Shown: positions 7,495 through 14,298 of the stretch, piece by piece
How the letters are laid out: the number at the start of each line of letters is the position of its first letter
Position numbering within the stretch: the stretch's first letter is position 1
From: CAZPZZ01 sp964591245
GTDB taxonomy: Bacteria; Acidobacteriota; Vicinamibacteria; Vicinamibacterales; UBA8438
Length of the DNA stretch: 20,579 nucleotides
Assembly (NCBI GenBank): GCA_964591245.1
Contig: CAZPZZ010000067.1
Span: 1-20,579, forward strand
Reading direction: 5' to 3'
Translations under genes and position numbers: made by a program
The notes under the pieces: generated by a model
Databases searched by the model: none
Told to the model about the DNA's origin: nothing
Seen by the model: the letters and a program-made list of their open reading frames with translations, nothing else

Positions 7495-7672
7495 GGTTCG
7501 GTACGGAGAGGGCGTGTACGAATAACACGCAAGCCCTGCGTCAATCTAGGCCGCGCCGTGATCAGTTCCACCATTCGCTGACCTTATGTGGGCGCGGCGG
7601 GTGATGTAGTCCAAAGCCAGCAGCGGGGTCCGAGAGGCCAGCATCCGCAGGTGGGGTGGTGGCCATTTTTTT
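7495..7672 (+). ncRNA. Candidate structured RNA or attenuated leader upstream of hom
   Basis: This stretch of about 178 bases lies between a strong rightward promoter and a strong intrinsic terminator and has no convincing ORF. Foldable elements are a hairpin GCGTGT/ACACGC at 7512-7517 and 7525-7530 with a 7-base loop, a 7-bp stem CCGCGCC/GGCGCGG at 7551-7557 and 7591-7597, and the terminator. It could be a free-standing small RNA or a transcription-attenuation leader for the hom-thrC operon. A tiny GTG-started frame at 7558-7581 would encode MISSTIR, which contains Thr and Ile codons as expected of a thr-type leader peptide, but it is too short and poorly supported to call. It matches none of 6S, SRP, tmRNA or RNase P signatures that I could look for by eye. 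Confidence 0.5.
7636..7672 (+). terminator. Intrinsic terminator upstream of hom
   Basis: The 11-base arms 7636-7646 (GGCCAGCATCC) and 7654-7664 (GGGTGGTGGCC) pair with one internal mismatch and one G-T pair around a 7-base loop, and are followed by A and seven T residues (7666-7672). It sits about 110 bases before the hom ATG, pointing toward hom. The genes to its left run the other way, so it can only end the RNA that starts near 7495. Confidence 0.8.
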
Positions 7673-7781
7673 CGTCTAGAGTGGCCAGAGGCCGTGATGG
7701 ATCACTTGGAACGAGAGTCTCGCACCGTTTGGCTACGGCGGTAGCGGCCGCTGTGATCCCCTTGAGCGCTTGATCCGAATA

Positions 7782-9113
7782 ATGACGACCGACGTAGTGG
7801 TTGAACGCGATTGCACGGTGGCGATCGTTGGATTCGGAACGGTTGGTCAGGCAGTCGCTCGCCTGATCACGGGAGAGGCGCACCCCGGCGTCCGCCTGAC
7901 GCATATCTGCAACAGGCAGATCGATCGCAAGAAGGTCGAATGGGTCGGTGGAGACGTGATCTGGACGGAGTCGTTCGATGAGGTGCTCGCGAGTTCGGTC
8001 GATGTCGTGATTGAATTGATCGGCGGTCTTGCACCCGCCAGCGCCTGGATCGAGCAGTCATTAGTGGCTGGAAAATCCGTGGTCACGGCGAATAAGCAGG
8101 TGATTGCAGAATCCGGGGCGGCGCTACAGAGGATTGCCCAGCGGGCCGGGCAGGAACTTCTGTTTGAGGCGGCGGTCGCGGGTGGTATTCCGATCGTGCG
8201 TGGCGTGCGCGAGGGACTGTGTGGCGACCGCCTGTCTCGCATCCAGGGCGTGCTCAACGGGACGTGCAATTACATTCTGACGAAGATGGACCAGGAGCAC
8301 GTGTCCTTCGCCGATACCGTGGCCGAAGCACAGCGACTGGGATATGCGGAGGCGGACCCATCCGCGGATGTTGACGGGTACGACGCTCGGGCCAAGCTTG
8401 CAATTCTTATTGGGGTCGGGCTCGGCCGGACAGTTCGGGTGGACGACATTCCGTTACGTTCAATCAGGTCCATCTCCACGATCGACTTTATCTATGCGAG
8501 ACGATTGGGCTGCGTGGTCAAGCAGGTCGCTCGTGCCGCGTTACTGCCCGGGGGCGGTGTCGAAGCGGCCGTGCAGCCAGCGCTTGTACCGGAAACGTCC
8601 ACGCTGGCGCGTGTCGGTGGAAGTCAGAATGTCGTGGTCGTGGATGGAGAATTCGGGGGGGAGACCGCATTCTCCGGTTTTGGGGCTGGCGGGCAGCCGA
8701 CGGCGGTTGCCGTGGTCTCGGATGTGTTATCTGTGGCCCGAAAGCAACTGAGGGGGGACGAACTCGGTCTGTCAGAAGTGGTGACGCAAGGGGCCGTCGA
8801 GCCGGAGACGGGTGATGATCCAACTCCCGTGATCCGAGACTTCGAGGCGCCTCATTACGTCCGGTTCACGATCAGGGATCGACCGGGCATCATTGCCAGC
8901 CTGGCGGGGATCTTCTCGGAGCATGGGATTAATCTCGATGCGGTGCTGCAGGAGCCGGGGTGGAGCAAGACCGAACTTCCATTCGTGGTCACGCTAGAGA
9001 CCTGTGGCTCGGCCGCCGTGCGTGCGGCATTGGCTGACATCGAGAATTATGATTTTCACGTGCAGCCACCGCTGTGGCTGCCGATTTTGAACAAGGGGGA
9101 GGAGCGCCCATGA
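7782..9113 (+). CDS. hom: Homoserine dehydrogenase
   Basis: 443 residues from ATG 7782; a TTG four codons earlier is possible. Reduces aspartate semialdehyde to homoserine with NAD(P)H, the branch step to threonine and methionine. Rossmann motif VGFGTVG at about 16-22; VTANKQ at 101-106; NGTCNYILTKM at 159-169; and the catalytic block ADVDGYDARAKLAIL at about 195-209, with the conserved Lys at about 205. A C-terminal ACT domain (HYVRFTIRDRPGIIASLAGIF, about 358-430) suggests allosteric feedback, usually by threonine. It is the first gene of a four-gene plus-strand set and its stop overlaps the thrC start as ATGA. Upstream lie an intrinsic terminator and a promoter-driven leader, so expression may be set by read-through. 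A weaker TTGGCT/TGTGAT pair just before the gene might give independent transcription. Confidence 0.96.
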   Translation: MTTDVVVERDCTVAIVGFGTVGQAVARLITGEAHPGVRLTHICNRQIDRKKVEWVGGDVIWTESFDEVLASSVDVVIELIGGLAPASAWIEQSLVAGKSVVTANKQVIAESGAALQRIAQRAGQELLFEAAVAGGIPIVRGVREGLCGDRLSRIQGVLNGTCNYILTKMDQEHVSFADTVAEAQRLGYAEADPSADVDGYDARAKLAILIGVGLGRTVRVDDIPLRSIRSISTIDFIYARRLGCVVKQVARAALLPGGGVEAAVQPALVPETSTLARVGGSQNVVVVDGEFGGETAFSGFGAGGQPTAVAVVSDVLSVARKQLRGDELGLSEVVTQGAVEPETGDDPTPVIRDFEAPHYVRFTIRDRPGIIASLAGIFSEHGINLDAVLQEPGWSKTELPFVVTLETCGSAAVRAALADIENYDFHVQPPLWLPILNKGEERP

Positions 9114-10360
9114 CTGCGTTTTCCGGTCTGCGGTGTGCGATGTGCAAGACCGGGTTTCCGTCCGAAGCGCTGTATGTATGCGATCAGTGTCTGGGACCGC
9201 TCGAGAGCTGTTACGACTATGAGGTGGCCGGTCGAACGATGACCCGTGAGGCTATTGCGAGTCGTCCCCGGAATCTTTGGCGGTATCGCGAGTTGCTGCC
9301 GATCGTTGGTGAGCCGAAGACGGGGTTCGATTCGGGATTTACACCGCTCGTGCGCGCTCATCGACTGGCTGAAGCGTTGGGGGTGGATGAACTCTACATC
9401 AAAGATGATTCCGTAAATCATCCCACCTTGTCCTACAAGGACCGCGTCGTGCCGGTGGCGGCCACCCGTGCGGTTGAGCTGGGATTCGACACCTTCGGGT
9501 GTGCCTCAACGGGCAATCTCGGAAACAGCGTCGCTGCGCATGCCGCGCGCATCGGAATGAAGTGCTACGTGTTCATTCCGCAGGACCTTGAGCCTGGAAA
9601 GATCGTAGGTTCTTCGGTTGCGGGGCCCCACGTCGTTGGAATCGATGGCAATTACGATGACGTCAACCGATTGTGCACTCAGGTTGGGGACCGTTATGGA
9701 TGGGCGTTTGCCAACATCAATTTACGGAGTTATTACGCCGAAGGGGCGAAGACCTACGGGTTCGAGATCGTGGAACAGCTTGGCTGGCGTTTTCCCCAAC
9801 ATGTGGTGTCGCCGGTGGCTGGGGGGACGCTCTTGCCTCGCATCGGTCGGGCGTTTCGTGAGTTGCGGGAAGTGGGACTCGTAGACGGCCCACTTCCGAA
9901 GATTCACGCTGCGCAGGCCGACGGGTGCGCGCCAGTGATCAATGCCCTGGAGAGTGGAGCGGAATACCCCGATCCGGTCCGGCCCAATACGATTGCGAAG
10001 TCAATTGCGATTGGCAACCCGGCCGATGGCTACCAGGTCGTAGAGACAGTGCGGAGTAGTGGCGGAACCGGAGCGCGGGCGACCGATGATGAAATTCTCG
10101 ACGCGATTGGGCTGTTGGCACGGACGGAGGGGATCTTCACCGAGCCCGCGGGCGGGACGACGTTGGCGGCCACGATCAAGCTGCTGGAAGCAGGGGCGAT
10201 TCCAAAGGATGAATCTCTTGTCGTGTGTGTGACCGGGAATGGCTACAAGACGGCGCACGTCATGGCAGATCGACAGCCTGAACTGACGATGCTTGGCCGG
10301 TCGCTTCGCGAGTTCGAGGCCTTCATGGAATCACGAACGCTTCAACCTGCCAACGGTTAG
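9110..10360 (+). CDS. thrC: Threonine synthase (zinc-ribbon N-terminus)
   Basis: 416 residues. PLP enzyme converting O-phosphohomoserine to threonine. The N-terminus has a small zinc-ribbon-like pair, CAMC at 9-12 and CDQC at 24-27, as found in one branch of threonine synthases. The PLP lysine is in NHPTLSYKDRVV at about 103-114 (Lys110), followed by ASTGNLGNSVAAHAA, the phosphate-loop region of fold type II enzymes, and SPVAGGTLLPR. The start is the ATG that overlaps the hom stop (ATGA) with GGGGGAGGAG just before it. The open frame upstream (from 9074) lies inside hom and is not used. The last third has EGIFTEPAGGTTLAA, normal for the family. Homoserine kinase, which makes its substrate, is not in the window. 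Confidence 0.96.
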   Translation: MTAFSGLRCAMCKTGFPSEALYVCDQCLGPLESCYDYEVAGRTMTREAIASRPRNLWRYRELLPIVGEPKTGFDSGFTPLVRAHRLAEALGVDELYIKDDSVNHPTLSYKDRVVPVAATRAVELGFDTFGCASTGNLGNSVAAHAARIGMKCYVFIPQDLEPGKIVGSSVAGPHVVGIDGNYDDVNRLCTQVGDRYGWAFANINLRSYYAEGAKTYGFEIVEQLGWRFPQHVVSPVAGGTLLPRIGRAFRELREVGLVDGPLPKIHAAQADGCAPVINALESGAEYPDPVRPNTIAKSIAIGNPADGYQVVETVRSSGGTGARATDDEILDAIGLLARTEGIFTEPAGGTTLAATIKLLEAGAIPKDESLVVCVTGNGYKTAHVMADRQPELTMLGRSLREFEAFMESRTLQPANG

Positions 10361-10643
10361 CGGGGGCCTCGGCCGGATGCTACATCAGACGTCATCTGGG
10401 CTCGGAGGGGGATCCAGACCTAAGCGTCGGGGGGGCGCTCCGGATTTGAATGCATGAAGATTCGAGTGTTGCCGGTATGGGAGGTCCGTACCCGGTAGCG
10501 CGCTGACTTCACGTCACCGCGGCGGAGTGGGACGCTGCGCGCCCAACGTGGGATGCGTGTTCCGCGGGGTCACCGTGGTACGGACTACAGCCGGCCCACA
10601 GGCATCCAGCCACAGGTGGCCAAAGGTAAATCTAGGCTTCGGC

Positions 10644-11906
10644 ATGACGCAGGACGAGCGCACAACCAGGCCAGTGGTCGTGCAGAAATATGGTGGGACC
10701 TCGGTGGCCACAGCCGAGCGAATTCTCGCGATTGCGGGACGAATAGAGCGGAACTTGCCCCGGACCCCGCGGTTGGTGGTGGTGTTGTCTGCAATGGGGC
10801 GGGCCACAGATGAACTTGTACGCCTGGCAAATCAGGTATCCGACAAACCGAGCGGGCGTGAGATGGACCTGCTGCTGTCAACCGGCGAGCAAGTCACCGT
10901 GTCCTTGCTGGGGCTTGCGTTGCAGCAACGTGGAATCGCGGCGATATCGCTTACGGCGTTACAGTGCGGGATTCGTACCGATGGGGTCTTTAACGTCGCC
11001 AGAATCCGCAGTATCGACACTGGACGGATCCGCGCAGAGCTGGACGTGGGGCGGGTTGTCATCGTGACGGGGTTCCAGGGTATCAACGACACGAACGATG
11101 TCACCACGCTGGGAAGGGGAGGCAGTGATATCACGGGGGCCGCGCTGGCGGCCGCCCTGGACGCTGAGTCTTGCGAGATCTGCACGGATGTGGACGGGGT
11201 GTTCTCGGCTGACCCTTCGCTCGTGTCCGGGGCAACGTTGTGGCCAGAACTTAGCTACGAGGAGGCCATCGAGATGGCCTCCAGTGGAGCCAAAGTGCTG
11301 CATCCACGTGCGGCTGAAGTGTGCATGGAATACGACGTTCCCATTCATGTGCGCAGTAGTTTTCATTTGAATGAGGGAACATGGATTCGTGGAGGTCGGA
11401 GCGACATGGAGCGGGCCGAAGTCGTCAGTGTCACCAGCGACTCGAAGATTGCCAAGGTCACTTTGTTGGATGTACCCGACGAGCCAGGGATGGCGGCTCG
11501 AGTGTTTCAGGATCTGGCGCGATCGGGGATCAACATCCGGCTCATTATTCAGAGTGCGAGTTCGGAGCACCAGGGCCAGATTACCTTCATTCTAGACTCG
11601 GAGTTACTTGACGGCGCTGGAGAGCTAGCCTCTCGTTGGGAGGCGGAGGGCGTGGCGAGTCGTATCGTCATTGAGAGCGACGTTGCGAAAATTTCCATCG
11701 TCGGGTCACGTCTGGCGTCTACTCCCGGCTTAGCCGCGCGGATGTTCTCGGTGCTGGCTGCCCGCGGAGTGAATATCGATTGCATCAGTTCTTCGGAGAT
11801 GAAGGTGGCGTGTGTGATTTCTTCTGAGAGGTTGGATGAGTCGTTGCGGGCGGTGCATGACGAATTCTTTGGAGGGGACCAAGGGGCGGTGGAGGCACGC
11901 GGATGA
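10644..11906 (+). CDS. lysC: Aspartokinase
   Basis: 420 residues from ATG 10644. Phosphorylates aspartate, the first step to lysine, threonine and methionine. Amino-acid kinase domain with KYGGTS at 15-20, LSTGEQ at 78-83, TTLGRGGSDITGAALAA at about 154-170 and TDVDGVFSADP at 181-191. Two ACT domains follow: about 271-335 (KVTLLDVPDEPGMAARVF) and 347-410 (KISIVGSRLASTPGLAARMF), the regulatory module for feedback by lysine or threonine. The frame is open back to 10527, but QKYGGTS normally lies within the first 20 residues, so the later ATG is preferred; its Shine-Dalgarno is weak. Its stop overlaps asd as ATGA. An internal ATG at 11406 after a strong GGAGG could start a separate 166-residue regulatory subunit. 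The 283-base gap before it shows no clear promoter or terminator. Confidence 0.95.
   Translation: MTQDERTTRPVVVQKYGGTSVATAERILAIAGRIERNLPRTPRLVVVLSAMGRATDELVRLANQVSDKPSGREMDLLLSTGEQVTVSLLGLALQQRGIAAISLTALQCGIRTDGVFNVARIRSIDTGRIRAELDVGRVVIVTGFQGINDTNDVTTLGRGGSDITGAALAAALDAESCEICTDVDGVFSADPSLVSGATLWPELSYEEAIEMASSGAKVLHPRAAEVCMEYDVPIHVRSSFHLNEGTWIRGGRSDMERAEVVSVTSDSKIAKVTLLDVPDEPGMAARVFQDLARSGINIRLIIQSASSEHQGQITFILDSELLDGAGELASRWEAEGVASRIVIESDVAKISIVGSRLASTPGLAARMFSVLAARGVNIDCISSSEMKVACVISSERLDESLRAVHDEFFGGDQGAVEARG
11406..11906 (+). CDS. Possible in-frame aspartokinase beta subunit (ACT domains only)
   Basis: Met255 of lysC, ATG at 11406, is preceded by GTGGAGGTCGGAGCGAC, which offers a GGAGG about 10 bases and a GGAG about 4 bases upstream. 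Translation from here in the lysC frame gives 166 residues holding just the two ACT domains. Bacillus subtilis LysC and Corynebacterium glutamicum aspartokinase are known to be alpha2beta2 enzymes whose beta subunit comes from an in-frame internal start at the same place, with beta chains of about 160-172 residues. Whether it is used here is inference, since a GGAGG can arise by chance in a Gly-Gly-Arg codon run. Confidence 0.45.
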   Translation: MERAEVVSVTSDSKIAKVTLLDVPDEPGMAARVFQDLARSGINIRLIIQSASSEHQGQITFILDSELLDGAGELASRWEAEGVASRIVIESDVAKISIVGSRLASTPGLAARMFSVLAARGVNIDCISSSEMKVACVISSERLDESLRAVHDEFFGGDQGAVEARG

Positions 11907-12946
11907 GCAAGATCGAGGTCGGCATTCTGGGTGCGACCGGGACGGTGGGGCAGGAGTTCATCGCGCAATTGGCGGATCATCCCTGGTTTGCTGTCAGCTG
12001 GATGGCGGCGAGTGAACGCTCTGCGGGAAAAGCTTACCGTGATGCGACGCCGTGGAGACTCCCGTGTCATCGCCCAGAATGCGTGGCTGATATGGTCGTT
12101 GAGCGGGTCACACCGGCGCGTGCACCGAAGCTCGTCTTTTCTGGGCTTGATGCTTCGGTGGCTGGGGATGTCGAGACCGAATTTGCCAGGGCAGGCCATG
12201 TGGTGGTGAGTAACGCGCGTAATCATCGGATGGACCCGCTGGTGCCGCTGGTGATTCCGGAAATCAACGCTGAACACCTGCAATTACTATCGACGCAAGG
12301 TGCGGCCAGGGATTGGCCTGGACGTATCGTGACCAATCCTAATTGCTCGACGGTTGTGCTTGCGATGGCGTTGGCTCCTTTGCGGGCATTCGGGCTTCGA
12401 CAGGTTGTAGTGTCCACGCTTCAGGCGATTTCCGGTGGAGGGTACCCTGGAGTGGCGTCCCTCGACGTCCTGGGGAATGTCATTCCCGTGGTACGCGGCG
12501 AGGAGCCAAAGTTAGAGACCGAGACGCAGCAGATACTGGGCTCCGTTAACGCAGAGGGGGTTGATCCGTATCCGGTGACCGTGAGCGCCGGGACGACCCG
12601 TGTCCCGGTCATTAACGGACATACGGAGCTTGTGTCCGCGGCGCTCGACGAGTCCCCAACGGTGACGGAAATCGTCGATGCCCTGAAAAGTTTCTCGGGG
12701 CGACCGCAGGAGCTTGAGTTGCCAAGTGCGCCGTCCCAACCGGTCCTATATCTGGACGAAGAAGACCGGCCGCAGCCACGTCTCGATGCTGATCGCGATC
12801 AAGGAATGACAGTCTGCGTGGGACGACTGCGTTCCTGTCCTGTCTTGGGGTACAAGTTTGTTGCCATGGGACACAATACGGTCCGTGGCGCAGCGGGGGC
12901 GGCCGTACTTAATGCCGAATTGATGAAGGCCGAGGGGTTCCTGTAG
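11903..12946 (+). CDS. asd: Aspartate-semialdehyde dehydrogenase (archaeal/fungal-type branch)
   Basis: 347 residues. Reduces aspartyl phosphate to aspartate semialdehyde using NADPH, linking lysC to hom. Rossmann motif GILGATGTVGQEF at about 7-19; catalytic Cys148 in TNPNCSTVVLA; STLQAISGGGYPGV at about 171-184; GNVIPVVRGEEPKLETE; and the active-site His240 in RVPVINGHTE. The GGGYPGV and GNVIP...EE blocks and the length fit the subfamily typical of archaea, fungi and some bacteria (the TIGR00978 type) rather than the common E. coli type. The start overlaps the lysC stop (ATGA), so translation is coupled. The last bases of the gene form the left arm of a GC-rich stem-loop that may end the operon. 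Confidence 0.95.
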   Translation: MSKIEVGILGATGTVGQEFIAQLADHPWFAVSWMAASERSAGKAYRDATPWRLPCHRPECVADMVVERVTPARAPKLVFSGLDASVAGDVETEFARAGHVVVSNARNHRMDPLVPLVIPEINAEHLQLLSTQGAARDWPGRIVTNPNCSTVVLAMALAPLRAFGLRQVVVSTLQAISGGGYPGVASLDVLGNVIPVVRGEEPKLETETQQILGSVNAEGVDPYPVTVSAGTTRVPVINGHTELVSAALDESPTVTEIVDALKSFSGRPQELELPSAPSQPVLYLDEEDRPQPRLDADRDQGMTVCVGRLRSCPVLGYKFVAMGHNTVRGAAGAAVLNAELMKAEGFL

Positions 12947-12981
12947 GCGCGCTGCAAGCGAACTGATCTGCCAGCGCGCCT
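12945..12981. terminator. GC-rich stem-loop between convergent asd and cytochrome genes
   Basis: A perfect 10-bp inverted repeat, AGGCGCGCTG at 12945-12954 and CAGCGCGCCT at 12972-12981, with a 17-base loop, begins inside the asd stop codon. It sits between two genes that face each other, so it could serve both strands. Neither side has a T run, which makes an intrinsic terminator less certain. It may instead protect the 3' end or act with Rho. Confidence 0.5.
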
Positions 12982-12998
12982 CAGCAGACGCCGTGAGT

Positions 12999-14219
12999 TT
13001 AGTTTGCCGCAGTCGTGTTCGGGATCAGATCGAGGAGTAAACGCACAGGCGCGTCGCTTCCGAACAGCGAAGGTCTAGCCTCTGTTGATGCCCCTGGCCG
13101 TAGCGTCGCCGTGACGGCGATCTCGCTGCCGAACGGGAGCGCCTTTGGATCGTCGAACCAGTAGCGGGTTGGCCAGTTCGTGTCGGGGTCGCGGATCAGC
13201 AAGAGCGGTTGGCTGGTCCCGTCAGGAAGCGTGCTGACGACCTGTAGCTCTGAAAGTTCGACACCGACCTCTGGTAGCAGACCATAAAGGGTGGAGTGCT
13301 CATCAATCGAGTGCGTGAATGTCACGCTCCGGCCGCTGGGTTCGGGCGAATTCAGGACAGAGTGCTCGATGGTGTCTACGGCCGTGTCGGTCAAATGAAG
13401 CCCGATCCGGGTCTGGTCCGAAAATTCCTGGCCGTCAGTGATCCACGTCTTCTTGTAGAGCACTCGCGCTACGATGTCGGCTCCGGCGGGGAGTGCGTAG
13501 CCGACGGTGTCTAGTGTGACGAGTTGCTGGCCTGGCCACCAAACAGCGATTGGTGCGGTTGCGTCGAATCCTGTGGCGAATCCGGGGTCTGAATCGGCAG
13601 CGTCAGCCGCGCGCGCCTGTCCGGTCTCATCGACATAGATGGCGACATGACGAACGACCGAACTGCTTCCTGGGAGAACGTCCACACCCGTGATCCATTG
13701 GTCGGATTCGAGGTCGGTCTGGAGCGCAAAGAACCGCACGGTCTGGCTGGTATCTGCCACGAGCGTATACGGTGATTCTGGAATCAGTTCCAGCGTCGGG
13801 GTGCCCAACGTCCATCCCCGTTCAGAAGCTGGTGGCGTAGGGGTTTGGTCGCGCGGACCTTGGGGATATCCACCGGCGGACCACTCCAGAATCATGTCCA
13901 TTTCGTGAGCCGGAAGGACATGGCCGTTACTGAAGTCGCCGAACCCGTCTTCCGCTTTCCACGGCGGCATTCTCAAGCCAAGTACTTCTTCGCGAATGGA
14001 TTGAGTCCATGGATAGGCTTCCTGGTAGGTGAGTAACGACATCGGGCCGATACCGCCCTCGACGTGACAACTGCCGCACTGTCGTTCAAAGATGGGATAG
14101 AGGTGTTCGTTGTAGGTAAATCGTGACGCAATGGGGGTGTGGCCGCGGGTGGCTCCACCAAGGAGGACCATGGCTGTCATGGCTCCCATTCCGATCATCC
14201 ATCCTGTACGACGTACCAT
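12999..14219 (-). CDS. Exported cytochrome c related to copper type II monooxygenases
   Basis: 406 residues. A signal peptide (MVRRTGWMIGMGAMTAMVLLGGATRG) precedes one c-type heme site, CGSCH at 48-52, and the downstream GLRMPPWKAEDGFGDFSNGHVL block shared by many cytochrome/monooxygenase proteins of acidobacteria. The C-terminal two thirds has the layout of the PHM-like copper core. Where homologues I know usually carry a His-His pair, this protein reads VVRHVAIYV (about 188-196); where HYH is usual after LPAGAD, it reads VLYKKTW (about 253-259). Several copper ligands therefore appear changed and activity is doubtful. A strong Shine-Dalgarno, GGAAGGAGT, lies 6 bases before the ATG. It follows the DUF3347-like gene by 79 bases on the same strand, and the two are likely one operon. 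Location: periplasm. Function is inferred only at the level of family. Confidence 0.75.
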   Translation of the reverse strand: MVRRTGWMIGMGAMTAMVLLGGATRGHTPIASRFTYNEHLYPIFERQCGSCHVEGGIGPMSLLTYQEAYPWTQSIREEVLGLRMPPWKAEDGFGDFSNGHVLPAHEMDMILEWSAGGYPQGPRDQTPTPPASERGWTLGTPTLELIPESPYTLVADTSQTVRFFALQTDLESDQWITGVDVLPGSSSVVRHVAIYVDETGQARAADAADSDPGFATGFDATAPIAVWWPGQQLVTLDTVGYALPAGADIVARVLYKKTWITDGQEFSDQTRIGLHLTDTAVDTIEHSVLNSPEPSGRSVTFTHSIDEHSTLYGLLPEVGVELSELQVVSTLPDGTSQPLLLIRDPDTNWPTRYWFDDPKALPFGSEIAVTATLRPGASTEARPSLFGSDAPVRLLLDLIPNTTAAN

Positions 14220-14298
14220 CCGGTCACTCCTTCCGTGAGTCAGGCTTTGTGCACCGCCACTGCGTGGTCAGGTCCGGTCTCTGGCCTGGGCGGTCCGG

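Noticed and set aside
10527..10643. Upstream extension of lysC by 39 codons.
   Set aside because: Aspartokinases begin within about 20 residues of KYGGTS, and the extension shows no family similarity.
10361..10643. Promoter or terminator in the thrC-lysC gap.
   Set aside because: Only 4-bp hairpins and no -35/-10 pair at proper spacing; several G-rich runs but nothing that holds up.
11549..12283. 244-codon minus-strand open frame across the lysC/asd junction.
   Set aside because: Antisense shadow of two well-supported enzymes; His/Arg/Ser-rich with no motif.
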